A stretch of DNA of 5,280 nucleotides from Planctomycetaceae bacterium (lineage in GTDB: Bacteria; Planctomycetota; Planctomycetia; Pirellulales; Thermoguttaceae): the NCBI GenBank assembly GCA_031282385.1, contig JAITDV010000413.1, positions 1 through 5,280 on the forward strand, written 5' to 3'. A model generated the notes under the pieces. The model was not told the origin of the DNA. It was given only the letters and a program-made list of their open reading frames with translations, and did no database searches. This document shows, piece after piece, positions 1 through 4,683 of this stretch. Numbering within the stretch: position 1 is the stretch's first letter; each line of letters opens with the position of its first letter. Both the position numbers and the translations under genes were made by a program.

Positions 1-102
1 ATGGGACCTGCACCAATTGCACTCAATTTCGGTTTCCCAATCAGAAAAAGCCCATTTGATGAAAAACAAGTATTCGCATTCACTATGGGTTGGCAACGAT
101 AA
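1..102 (+). CDS. C-terminal end of a BamA/Omp85-like outer-membrane beta-barrel protein (partial)
   Basis: Only the last 33 residues and the TAA stop are inside the window; the ATG at base 1 is most likely an internal methionine, not the start. The visible peptide has a Gly-Pro-(Ala)-Pro-Ile-Ala-Leu-Asn-Phe-Gly stretch, a proline-flanked turn (FPIRKSPFDEKQ), and a final alternating hydrophobic strand VFAFTMGWQR. In Omp85/BamA proteins the last two barrel strands look like this: a G-P-(I/L)-(A/R) strand, a short D/E-rich turn beginning with a proline, and a closing strand of the form xFxFxxG. If correct, the protein inserts beta-barrel proteins into the outer membrane. Ending in Arg rather than Phe is unlike proteobacterial BamA; I recall similar ends in planctomycetes, but that is memory, not a search. 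Another barrel protein remains possible because so little is visible. Confidence 0.6.
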   Translation: MGPAPIALNFGFPIRKSPFDEKQVFAFTMGWQR

Positions 103-115
103 CAAAAAAAATTGA

Positions 116-133
116 TGCATTGCTCCGAATGCA
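116..133. other. Small hairpin after the BamA-like gene
   Basis: TGCATT (116-121) and AATGCA (128-133) form a perfect 6-bp stem with a 6-nt loop, 14 bases after the stop codon. On the + strand it is followed by A residues, not T, so it is not a standard intrinsic terminator for the upstream gene. It may only stabilise the mRNA 3' end. Confidence 0.3.
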
Positions 134-266
134 AAAAAAGTTATAGGAAAGAGGACAGAGGTTAGAAAAAAGGGAACAAAAATTAGAGTTATGAGAACAA
201 ATAACAAGCGGAAACACAACACAAAATCGCACGCGTTCCCCAAATGCAACTATTCAGTTGTGATAT

Positions 267-487
267 TAGACCTTTTCGCTGACCTGTAGGAGACCACCCC
301 TGACCACTCCGAAGGAGGCGAATTATTCGCATCCGAAGGAGGCGTCTTCTTATTCGCCTACTTCGGATGCGTATTCTTATTCCCCTCCTTCGGAAGGGTT
401 AGGGGTGGTCTCGGAGGAGTTAAAAGCGGTTTTTCGTTGTAGGTTTTTTGCTGCGTTGATGTATTTTTAGGTTAGAGAAAAGGTCTA
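267..487. mobile_element. Palindromic MITE-like element A with nested GC-rich module
   Basis: The ends are imperfect terminal inverted repeats: TAGACCTTTTCGCTGACC on the left and the complement of TAGACCTTTTCTCTAACC on the right (16 of 18 match). TA dinucleotides sit at both ends, as with IS630/mariner-type target choice. Inside lies a second inverted repeat with 28-nt arms (290-317 and 385-412, 25 of 28 matching), starting GAGACCACCCC and ending GGGGTGGTCTC. The centre is a run of short palindromes of the type CTCCGAAGGAG separated by TATTC-like spacers. There is no ORF for a transposase, so the element is non-autonomous and would depend on a transposase in trans. Element B (3083-3357) is a close relative with the same end, and element C (4850-4959) shares only the outer ends. 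Confidence 0.75.
328..371. repeat. Long perfect-but-one hairpin in the centre of element A
   Basis: Arms 328-344 and 355-371 pair over 17 positions with a single mismatch (G339 against A360) around a 10-nt loop. The arms carry GCATCC and GGATGC where the other units of the family have GCCTCC and GGAGGC, so the departure from consensus is matched on both sides. Confidence 0.75.
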
Positions 488-668
488 TTATTGCGATTTT
501 TTGAAATACTTGTTACTACGTGAAAAAGTGAAAAAACACGGAGGAAATAATTTTCATCTCACGCGATACAGAGTTAGTTGTGTATTCTACGCAAGTGAAT
601 ATTCCGTTTAACTGTTCGTCCTAATAAATTGCATGACTCAAGAGCGTAAAAGCCAATTTCCGAGAGGC

Positions 669-711
669 AAGCAGGAGACGGCAAAGGAAATTTAAAGTGT
701 AAACAGTTTAA
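669..711 (+). repeat. 43-bp repeat, copy 1
   Basis: Begins AAGCAGGAGACGGCAAAGG and ends with AAACAGTTTAA. It matches copy 2 at 969-1011 at 39 of 43 positions with no gap. An inverted, poorer match to its right part occurs at about 606-631 (GTTTAACTGTTC then CCTAATAAATT), so copy 1 may be one half of an imperfect palindromic element of about 105 bp. Confidence 0.7.
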
Positions 712-793
712 GAACTCATTTTGTCCGCGAATTTTCATGAGAAAACATACGATTGAATTGTTGCAATAATTGTTTTTCTTTCCTTAACGGGAC

Positions 794-828
794 GGGAAAA
801 TTTAATATCACAAAATAGTGTCACGACT
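794..828 (+). repeat. 35-bp intergenic repeat, copy 1
   Basis: Runs from GGGAAAATTTAATATCAC to GTGTCACGACT and matches 3555-3589 at 30 of 35 positions without gaps. The bases just upstream (T-run, then TTCC and G-rich) are also similar in both places, so the true repeat may be about 60 bp. No coding or known structural role is visible. Confidence 0.6.
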
Positions 829-947
829 GAATAATTGCGAATGTTCTTTGCACTGTAGAGTAGTTTACGAATTGTACCAATTGACAATCATGAACTGTAT
901 TGATAGAATTACCCGCCTTGTTTCGTTAATGTTATTTTGAGTTAAAA

Positions 948-976
948 GCCTGCTTTCCTATATTAGGTAAGCAGGC
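948..976. repeat. Hairpin GCCTGCTT...AAGCAGGC at the edge of repeat copy 2
   Basis: GCCTGCTT (948-955) pairs perfectly with AAGCAGGC (969-976); inside, CCTA and TAGG add four more pairs across one T/T mismatch, leaving a 3-nt loop. The right arm is the first eight bases of 43-bp repeat copy 2. GCCTGCTT occurs again at 1658-1665 beside the inverted third copy, so the hairpin arm is part of the repeat family. No T-run follows, so it is not a terminator. Confidence 0.65.
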
Positions 977-1011
977 GACGGCAAAGGAAATTTAAGGTAT
1001 GAACAGTTTAA
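969..1011 (+). repeat. 43-bp repeat, copy 2
   Basis: Second copy of the repeat at 669-711, exactly 300 bp further on, with four substitutions and no gaps. It ends about 130 bp before the CheY-like start, and the inverted third copy lies about 130 bp after that gene's stop, so the receiver gene is bracketed by this family. Confidence 0.7.
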
Positions 1012-1015
1012 CATA

Positions 1016-1033
1016 TTGTTCTTGACGGAACAA
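1016..1033. other. Perfect 6-bp hairpin upstream of the receiver gene
   Basis: TTGTTC (1016-1021) and GAACAA (1028-1033) form a perfect stem with a TTGACG loop. The loop itself is a good -35 hexamer and TTTAAT at 1043-1048 resembles a -10, but the spacer is only 15 nt, so a promoter here is possible but not convincing. Confidence 0.3.
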
Positions 1034-1090
1034 AAAACAAACTTTAATTGTCGATCAAATTACTCATCCGAAAATGAAACTATCAGAAAT

Positions 1091-1123
1091 TTTCACGATA
1101 ACGTTGCTTAAAACAACGTGAAA
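1091..1123. promoter_or_regulatory. Bulged inverted repeat just upstream of the CheY-like gene
   Basis: The right arm CAACGTGAAA (1114-1123) is complementary to TTTCACG (1091-1097) followed by TTG (1104-1106), with the six bases ATAACG between them bulged out. It ends 18 bases before the ATG, so it lies in the 5' untranslated leader or over the promoter, where an operator or RNA structure could act. No known site is recognised. Confidence 0.35.
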
Positions 1124-1141
1124 AATTAAACCGGAATCACT

Positions 1142-1540
1142 ATGATAAAGAACATTGTAATTGCCGATGATTCAGCTTTGGCTCGTATGTTTATAAGGCG
1201 TTGTTTGGAGATAGCCGGACTTGGGGACGCTAATTTTTTTGAGGCGTCTGACGGCAGCGAGGCAATTCTCCGCATGAAAGAAGTGAAGGCAGATTTGCTT
1301 GTAACTGATTTGACGATGCCGAACATGAATGGTATTGAGTTAATGCGAAAGATTTCTGTCAGCCCGCGATTGAGCGGAACGCCGGTGCTTGTGGTTACAA
1401 GCGCAGGCAATGTAGAACAACGCAAGGAGTTGATGGAACTTGGAGTAACTCGTATTCTTTCAAAACCGATTAGTCCTCCGTTGTTGATAGAAGCGATCCA
1501 AGAGGTAAACGAAATATTGAACGGAACAGGTAACAAGTAA
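1142..1540 (+). CDS. CheY-like single-domain response regulator (receiver only)
   Basis: The 132-residue product is one complete receiver domain with no output domain. It shows the acidic pair D9-D10 after strand 1 (KNIVIADDS), the phospho-acceptor D56 in LLVTDLTMPNMNG, the switch Thr at T86 (VVTSAG) and the conserved Lys-Pro at K108-P109 (ILSKPIS). All residues needed for Mg2+ binding and phosphorylation are therefore present. The position of CheY's signalling tyrosine (three residues before K108) is I105, so aromatic switching as in E. coli CheY is not expected; the output surface may differ. The ATG gives the full domain; a weak GGA lies six bases upstream. A CheX-like phosphatase gene follows 347 bp downstream on the same strand, the probable partner that removes the phosphate. 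No histidine kinase is in the window, so it cannot be assigned to motility or another pathway; it is not called cheY for that reason. Confidence 0.93.
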   Translation: MIKNIVIADDSALARMFIRRCLEIAGLGDANFFEASDGSEAILRMKEVKADLLVTDLTMPNMNGIELMRKISVSPRLSGTPVLVVTSAGNVEQRKELMELGVTRILSKPISPPLLIEAIQEVNEILNGTGNK

Positions 1541-1672
1541 CAATAATACAACGATGTTGATTTTTCAAAAATTTTTTTGATTTCTTTGTTTTTATTTGTT
1601 ATTTAACTTTTCGTACTTCACTTGTTGACGATCCGCATGAGTTTACTTGTCTTGGAAGCCTGCTTTAATGTT

Positions 1673-1714
1673 TCACTGTTCACGCTTTAAATTTTATTTA
1701 CTGTTGCCGGCTTA
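1673..1714 (-). repeat. 43-bp repeat, divergent inverted copy 3
   Basis: Read on the minus strand this resembles copies 1 and 2: TAAGC, a GGC-A block, AAATTTAAAG, then a GAACAGT block. The match is only about 70 percent and slightly uncertain in the middle. The GCCTGCTT arm found beside copy 2 is also present here at 1658-1665. Confidence 0.5.
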
Positions 1715-1733
1715 CTTACTTGGAAGTGAGCAT

Positions 1734-1762
1734 TTGTACTCTTAAATTACGCAATTTATAGT
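1734..1762 (+). promoter_or_regulatory. Candidate sigma70-type promoter of the CheX-like gene
   Basis: TTGTAC (1734-1739) and TATAGT (1757-1762) are separated by the optimal 17 bases; the -10 matches TATAAT at 5 of 6 and the -35 matches TTGACA at 3 of 6. Transcription would start near 1769 and leave a leader of roughly 118 nt before the ATG at 1888. This suggests the CheX-like gene can be transcribed separately from the receiver gene. Confidence 0.45.
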
Positions 1763-1777
1763 ATGATCAGTATTTAT

Positions 1778-1865
1778 CGCCGAATTCTAATTTGATTTCG
1801 GTGTGAGAGGTGTGAGATTGGATTTTGGTTTGATCGGGAATTTCCTGATTTTTTCCGAATCGGAA
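1778..1865 (+). promoter_or_regulatory. Structured 5' leader with terminator-like hairpin (possible attenuator)
   Basis: Three hairpins follow one another in the predicted leader. Hairpin I pairs CGCCGAA (1778-1784) with TTCGGTG (1797-1803, one G-U pair). A tandem nonamer GGTGTGAGA occupies 1800-1808 and 1809-1817. Hairpin II is a 7-bp stem (1833-1839 with 1843-1849, one G-U pair) followed directly by T residues to 1854, like an intrinsic terminator. Hairpin III pairs TTCCG (1853-1857) with CGGAA (1861-1865). The 5' arm of hairpin II (GATCGGGAA) can also pair imperfectly with TTCCGAATC (1853-1861), giving a mutually exclusive fold. No known riboswitch class is recognised. Confidence 0.35.
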
Positions 1866-1887
1866 TTTAACGAATTTAATTTTAATC

Positions 1888-2871
1888 ATGCTGCCTAAAA
1901 ATTGCGGTCAATTGTTGTTTAATGCGGTACGCGAAACTTTGGAAACGATGGCGTTTGCTGAAGTTATACCTTGTTCGATCAAGGTCGGCGGAGAAGAGTT
2001 TTCTCAAGTCGATGATGATTTTTCAATTAGGGATACTTCAGCGACAACGGATAATGATAGTTATGGCAATATTGGCGGCGGTTCGAGCGGCGTTTTTTCC
2101 GGCGAGGCGCATGATATGCCTGATAATTGGGGGGGAGCGTCGGGCAACGGTACAGTACAATCTACAGATTCGTGGGGTTCGCCGGACAATGGAACGGCGT
2201 TATCTAAACCATTATCTTGTGGTTCTTTTTCTGATACAAATAAAGTGAATTATGGAGTTGTGGAAGTTGATTCGGGAACGTGTAGTTCTGCGGTTGGCGG
2301 TTCTGCGGTAAGTGGTTGGGACGACATTGACGCCGAGCAATCCAGCAAACCTGCGGGTGGAGAATGGGCGCCGGTAAATACAGTTGCGCCATCGCGTGAT
2401 CCTTGGGGAGATTCAGAAGCAGTTGCAACTGCACCGGTAGCGGCAATGGCATTGAAGGAAGCGGATTTTGACGAAATGGCAAAACAATTTGCTCCGGAAG
2501 AGTGGTGTTGGGCATGTATGAAAGTGAATTCGCCGGACATTCATTCGGTCTGGTTTATTGTAACAAAAAGTCTTGCCTATGTACTTGCACGCAATATGTA
2601 TGCGGGTGAAGAATTTCAACTTGACAGTCAACTTATTCGTGATTTGATTGCAGAGTTAACCAATGTGCTTGGCGGCAAGTTGATGTTACTTCTGGAGGAG
2701 ATGGGCGGCAAGTTTACGCTTATGGTACCTGAAATTGGTTTTGGTTTACCGGAGTTGCCGGAAGAGGGATATGAAAATGCCGTGTGCAAAGTAGTAGTTG
2801 ACGGAGAACATCCCGTAATAGTTGCACTATGTTTCAACCCAGGCGGAATAAGCGCAACAGGAAATAATTGA
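1888..2871 (+). CDS. CheX-like CheY-P phosphatase with a large disordered insert
   Basis: The 327-residue product reads as a CheC/CheX-type phosphatase domain in two parts. Residues 6-33 (NCGQLLFNAVRETLETMAF and the following strand) look like the first helix of CheX. Residues about 205-316 hold the rest, including helix 249-271 with AELTNVLGG, where E256 and N259 form the E-x-x-N motif used to hydrolyse the phospho-aspartate of CheY. The strand FTLMVPEIGFG (276-286) fits the family. CheX proteins are usually about 150 residues; the excess is residues about 38-203, rich in Gly, Ser, Asp and Ala, with tryptophans at 81, 96, 144, 160 and 173, most next to Gly. No signal peptide or membrane segment is seen, so it is cytoplasmic. 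The ATG has no Shine-Dalgarno sequence, but starting there keeps the CheX-like first helix. Its likely substrate is the receiver encoded upstream. The family call rests on motif and layout, not a search. Confidence 0.75.
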   Translation: MLPKNCGQLLFNAVRETLETMAFAEVIPCSIKVGGEEFSQVDDDFSIRDTSATTDNDSYGNIGGGSSGVFSGEAHDMPDNWGGASGNGTVQSTDSWGSPDNGTALSKPLSCGSFSDTNKVNYGVVEVDSGTCSSAVGGSAVSGWDDIDAEQSSKPAGGEWAPVNTVAPSRDPWGDSEAVATAPVAAMALKEADFDEMAKQFAPEEWCWACMKVNSPDIHSVWFIVTKSLAYVLARNMYAGEEFQLDSQLIRDLIAELTNVLGGKLMLLLEEMGGKFTLMVPEIGFGLPELPEEGYENAVCKVVVDGEHPVIVALCFNPGGISATGNN

Positions 2872-2881
2872 CAAATATCCA

Positions 2882-3044
2882 AATGGAACTTCTAAAAACT
2901 CATTTTGTTCACGAAAGATCACGAAAGATCACGAATTAAATAATTTGTGCAAATTCGTGTATAAAATAAATTTATTGTCTAAATTTGTCTATCCTGAAAA
3001 TTTCGATAACGCCGTCAAAAAATAGATTTTTAGAAGTTGCCATT
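2882..3044. mobile_element. 163-bp element bounded by 17/18-bp inverted repeats
   Basis: The left arm AATGGAACTTCTAAAAA (2882-2898) is matched by the complement of the right arm at 3027-3044, identical except for one extra C. No transposase is encoded. Inside are a tandem decamer ACGAAAGATC (2911-2920, 2921-2930) and a perfect 8-bp hairpin CACGAATT/AATTCGTG (2930-2937 and 2952-2959). It begins 11 bases after the CheX-like stop. No clear target duplication is visible, so whether it is a mobile miniature element or a long transcript-end hairpin is undecided. Confidence 0.5.
2911..2930 (+). repeat. Tandem decamer ACGAAAGATC x2
   Basis: Two perfect adjacent copies followed by a partial third (ACGAA). 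It lies inside the 163-bp inverted-repeat element and probably arose by slippage. Confidence 0.8.
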
Positions 3045-3082
3045 ATTTATTTTTTTTGGTTTCGTCTTATCTTCCAATATAT

Positions 3083-3357
3083 TAGACCTATTCTCTACCC
3101 TGTCGGAGACCACCCCTGACCCCTCCGAAGGAGAGGAATATTCGCCTCCGAAGGAGGCGTCGCCTTATTCACCTCACTCGGAGGCTTCTTATTATTCGCC
3201 TCCGAAGGAGGCTTCTTCTTAATTCCCCTCCTTCGGAGGCATCTTCTTATTCCCCTCCTTCGGAGGGGTTAGGGGTGGTCTCGGAGGAGTTAAAGGCGGT
3301 TTTTCGGTGTAGGTTTCTTGTTGCGTTGATGTATTTTTAGGTTAGAGAAAAGGTCTA
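3083..3357. mobile_element. Palindromic MITE-like element B with nested GC-rich module
   Basis: The ends TAGACCTATTCTCTACCC and the complement of TAGACCTTTTCTCTAACC match at 16 of 18 positions, with TA at both boundaries. The nested module has 28-nt arms (3106-3133 and 3255-3282) that pair at 27 of 28 positions. Between them are further units of the CCTCCGAAGGAGG / CCTCCTTCGGAGG type with TTATTC-like spacers, making B 54 bp longer than element A. The right segment from GGGGTTAGG to the end is nearly identical to element A. A 61-residue reading frame crosses the left half but is only the repeat translated (PPKEAS units), not a gene. Confidence 0.78.
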
Positions 3358-3359
3358 AT

Positions 3360-3412
3360 ATTTGCAAGGTTTTAAGGAAAATCACAATTAAAACAATAAC
3401 TACCTTGCAAAT
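3360..3412. repeat. 11-bp inverted repeat flanking element B
   Basis: ATTTGCAAGGT (3360-3370) is perfectly complementary to ACCTTGCAAAT (3402-3412) with 31 bases between. It starts three bases past the TA that ends element B. It does not have a T-run and has no visible gene to terminate. Confidence 0.6.
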
Positions 3413-3554
3413 TATAACTCTAAATTGCAACCAGATAAGCCCAGAATTTATAGCACCAAATGACTTTTTCAGGGACAACTAAATATTCAGTCGTGCGTGT
3501 TTTGTAACTATTCAGTAGCGGTTACGAACATTCAATTTTTTGTTCCGTTGGGAT

Positions 3555-3589
3555 GGAAAAATTTAATATTACAAAATAATATCACGTCT
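3555..3589 (+). repeat. 35-bp intergenic repeat, copy 2
   Basis: Matches 794-828 at 30 of 35 positions in the same orientation. Each copy lies some 200-310 bases to the right of a palindromic element (A and B respectively), which hints that the segments flanking A and B are related more widely. Confidence 0.6.
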
Positions 3590-3810
3590 TATTAGTTACA
3601 AAAATTTGAACGAAAAATAAGGGCATAAGGGTGCGTTTGAGGACTTTTGTTGGCTACTAAGGTTATTTGATAAATAAGGGGTGTTTATTTTATTTCGTTG
3701 TGTTTTCGCCTGCTTCGTTTCTAACCTCTAAATGTAATTCCGTTGTTTTTGGATTGTGGAATCCTGTGACTGGATAGTTATGTTTTTTTACAATTTTTTT
3801 GACTGTTTTT

Positions 3811-4683
3811 TTATAGTTTTTTTATAGTTTTTTTATAGTTTTTTTTGGGTGGTGTTATTTTCTTTTTTTTGATTTTTTTTACTTTTTTTGATTTTTTTTC
3901 TTTTATGGCGGGAGTGATAATGTTTTTAATTTTATTTTTTGTTGTGGCTTTAGTTTTTGGTTTGATAGTTGTTTTGCCAAGAGAATCTGCGAGTTCTATG
4001 CCGAATATTGATTCAAGATTTTCATCGCCCAATGTATCAGCATCTTTTGAACCGGTTGCAATTTTAACAGAGCTGTCAATCAATTCCAGATGATTTACTC
4101 CGCGCAGTTTGAAAAATAATTCTGGTTGCGTATCCAACATTACGCCGACGCCATAAAGTACTGCCGCAATATGTTTGCACATTGTCGCAATATCAGGACA
4201 TGAACATTTGAATTGTATTTCTTTTGGTTTTGGAAACAAACCTTCAGATTTATTTGTTACTATTGCAAGTACATGTTTAGACAATTTGCCCTGTAATAAT
4301 TCGACAACAGAACCGATTTCACCGGCGCATTTTTTCTTGATATTGTTCCATTTTATTTTATTGATAGGGTCAATTTTGATTTCGATTTTGTATGTTTCGG
4401 AACCAGCAACATACGCCATAATCTTGCCTGCATTTATTTCCAAATGTACAACAGAACCGTTACGAATATAAGTTCGACCTCGCGACATTCGATTTTCGTA
4501 ATCGCTGTATGTTTCCAGATTTTTACACCATGCGTTGCCCCAAAAAGTGGTGGTGATTTTTTTGCTATTGGGCACAACCGGATTTGCTGCACTACCCAAT
4601 TTTGCTTTAATATATCTTTTAGCATTTGCCAATTTATTAGCAACCCGCACATAAGGCGTCCAACCATAATAATCGTATCCCAT
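3811..4683 (-). CDS. SWIM zinc-finger protein with lysine-rich C-terminal tail
   Basis: The 290-residue product carries a SWIM zinc finger, C160-x-C162-x6-C169-x-H171 (FKCSCPDIATMCKHIAAVLY), the CxCxnCxH form found in bacterial SNF2-linked proteins. The N-terminal part (MGYDYYGWTPYV, then FWGNAWCKNLETYSDYENR and GRTYIRNG) is the region that usually precedes SWIM in this family. After the finger comes a conserved-looking PELFFKLRGV helix region. Residues about 238-290 are about half lysine, encoded by A-runs on the coding strand, and probably bind nucleic acid or are disordered. The usual partner, a SNF2/DEAH helicase gene, is not in the window. The final codons and the stop lie in an 11-bp tandem repeat. 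The ATG gives the family's usual N-terminus; no Shine-Dalgarno sequence is visible. The gene converges on the CheX-like gene. SWIM identification is firm; the cellular role is unknown. Confidence 0.9.
   Translation of the reverse strand: MGYDYYGWTPYVRVANKLANAKRYIKAKLGSAANPVVPNSKKITTTFWGNAWCKNLETYSDYENRMSRGRTYIRNGSVVHLEINAGKIMAYVAGSETYKIEIKIDPINKIKWNNIKKKCAGEIGSVVELLQGKLSKHVLAIVTNKSEGLFPKPKEIQFKCSCPDIATMCKHIAAVLYGVGVMLDTQPELFFKLRGVNHLELIDSSVKIATGSKDADTLGDENLESIFGIELADSLGKTTIKPKTKATTKNKIKNIITPAIKEKKSKKVKKIKKKKITPPKKNYKKTIKKL
3812..3841. repeat. 11-bp tandem repeat at the 3' end of the SWIM gene
   Basis: On the + strand TATAG recurs at 3812, 3823 and 3834, separated by T-runs, giving a period of 11. 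Because 11 is not a multiple of 3, each unit is read in a different frame (NYKK, TIKK, L-stop). The stop codon is formed by the repeat itself, so gain or loss of a unit would change the C-terminus. Confidence 0.8.

Larger units (their letters stand above)
103..1141. other. Long intergenic region rich in repeats, no convincing gene
   Basis: About 1.04 kb separates the BamA-like stop from the CheY-like start. All frames are broken by frequent stops and no recognisable protein fragment was found. The stretch holds a small hairpin (116-133), palindromic element A (267-487), two copies of a 43-bp direct repeat (669-711, 969-1011), one copy of a 35-bp repeat (794-828) and hairpins at 948-976, 1016-1033 and 1091-1123. 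Base composition is clearly more AT-rich than the coding regions except inside element A, which is GC-rich. Confidence 0.7.
1541..1887. other. Intergenic region between the receiver and CheX-like genes
   Basis: No gene is seen in these 347 bases. They contain a T-rich stretch after the receiver stop (weak hairpin CAAC-GAT-GTTG at 1551-1561 followed by T residues, a possible but poor terminator), the inverted third copy of the 43-bp repeat, a sigma70-like promoter and a structured leader for the next gene, each listed separately. Confidence 0.65.
2872..3810. other. Repeat-rich intergenic region between convergent genes
   Basis: These 939 bases separate the + strand CheX-like gene from the end of the - strand SWIM gene. 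No convincing gene is present. They hold a 163-bp inverted-repeat element (2882-3044), palindromic element B (3083-3357), an 11-bp inverted repeat at B's right flank (3360-3412) and copy 2 of the 35-bp repeat (3555-3589). I see nothing else I can name in 3590-3810. Confidence 0.65.

Noticed and set aside
300..412. CRISPR array
   Set aside because: The GAAGGAGG units are short palindromes in alternating orientation with 5-15 bp similar spacers, not direct repeats of 25-35 bp with unique spacers, and no cas gene is present.
538..560. Strong Shine-Dalgarno-like GGAGG at 540-545
   Set aside because: No ATG, GTG or TTG at a suitable distance opens a frame of any length; it is probably chance.
1126..1551. 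141-residue minus-strand reading frame over the receiver gene
   Set aside because: It lies fully opposite a gene with every receiver-domain key residue; the antisense product has no recognisable motif.
2204..2882. Several minus-strand reading frames over the CheX-like gene
   Set aside because: Antisense shadows of the Gly/Ser-rich insert and the phosphatase domain; low-complexity products without motifs.
3037..3222. 61-residue + strand reading frame with PPKEAS-type repeats
   Set aside because: It starts in an AT-rich gap and runs into element B; the repeated peptide is simply the CCTCCGAAGGAGG units translated. No ribosome binding site and no family resemblance.
3845..4093. Hydrophobic + strand frame opposite the SWIM tail
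   Set aside because: The Phe-rich 'membrane' look is produced by T-runs that are the lysine codons of the SWIM tail on the other strand.
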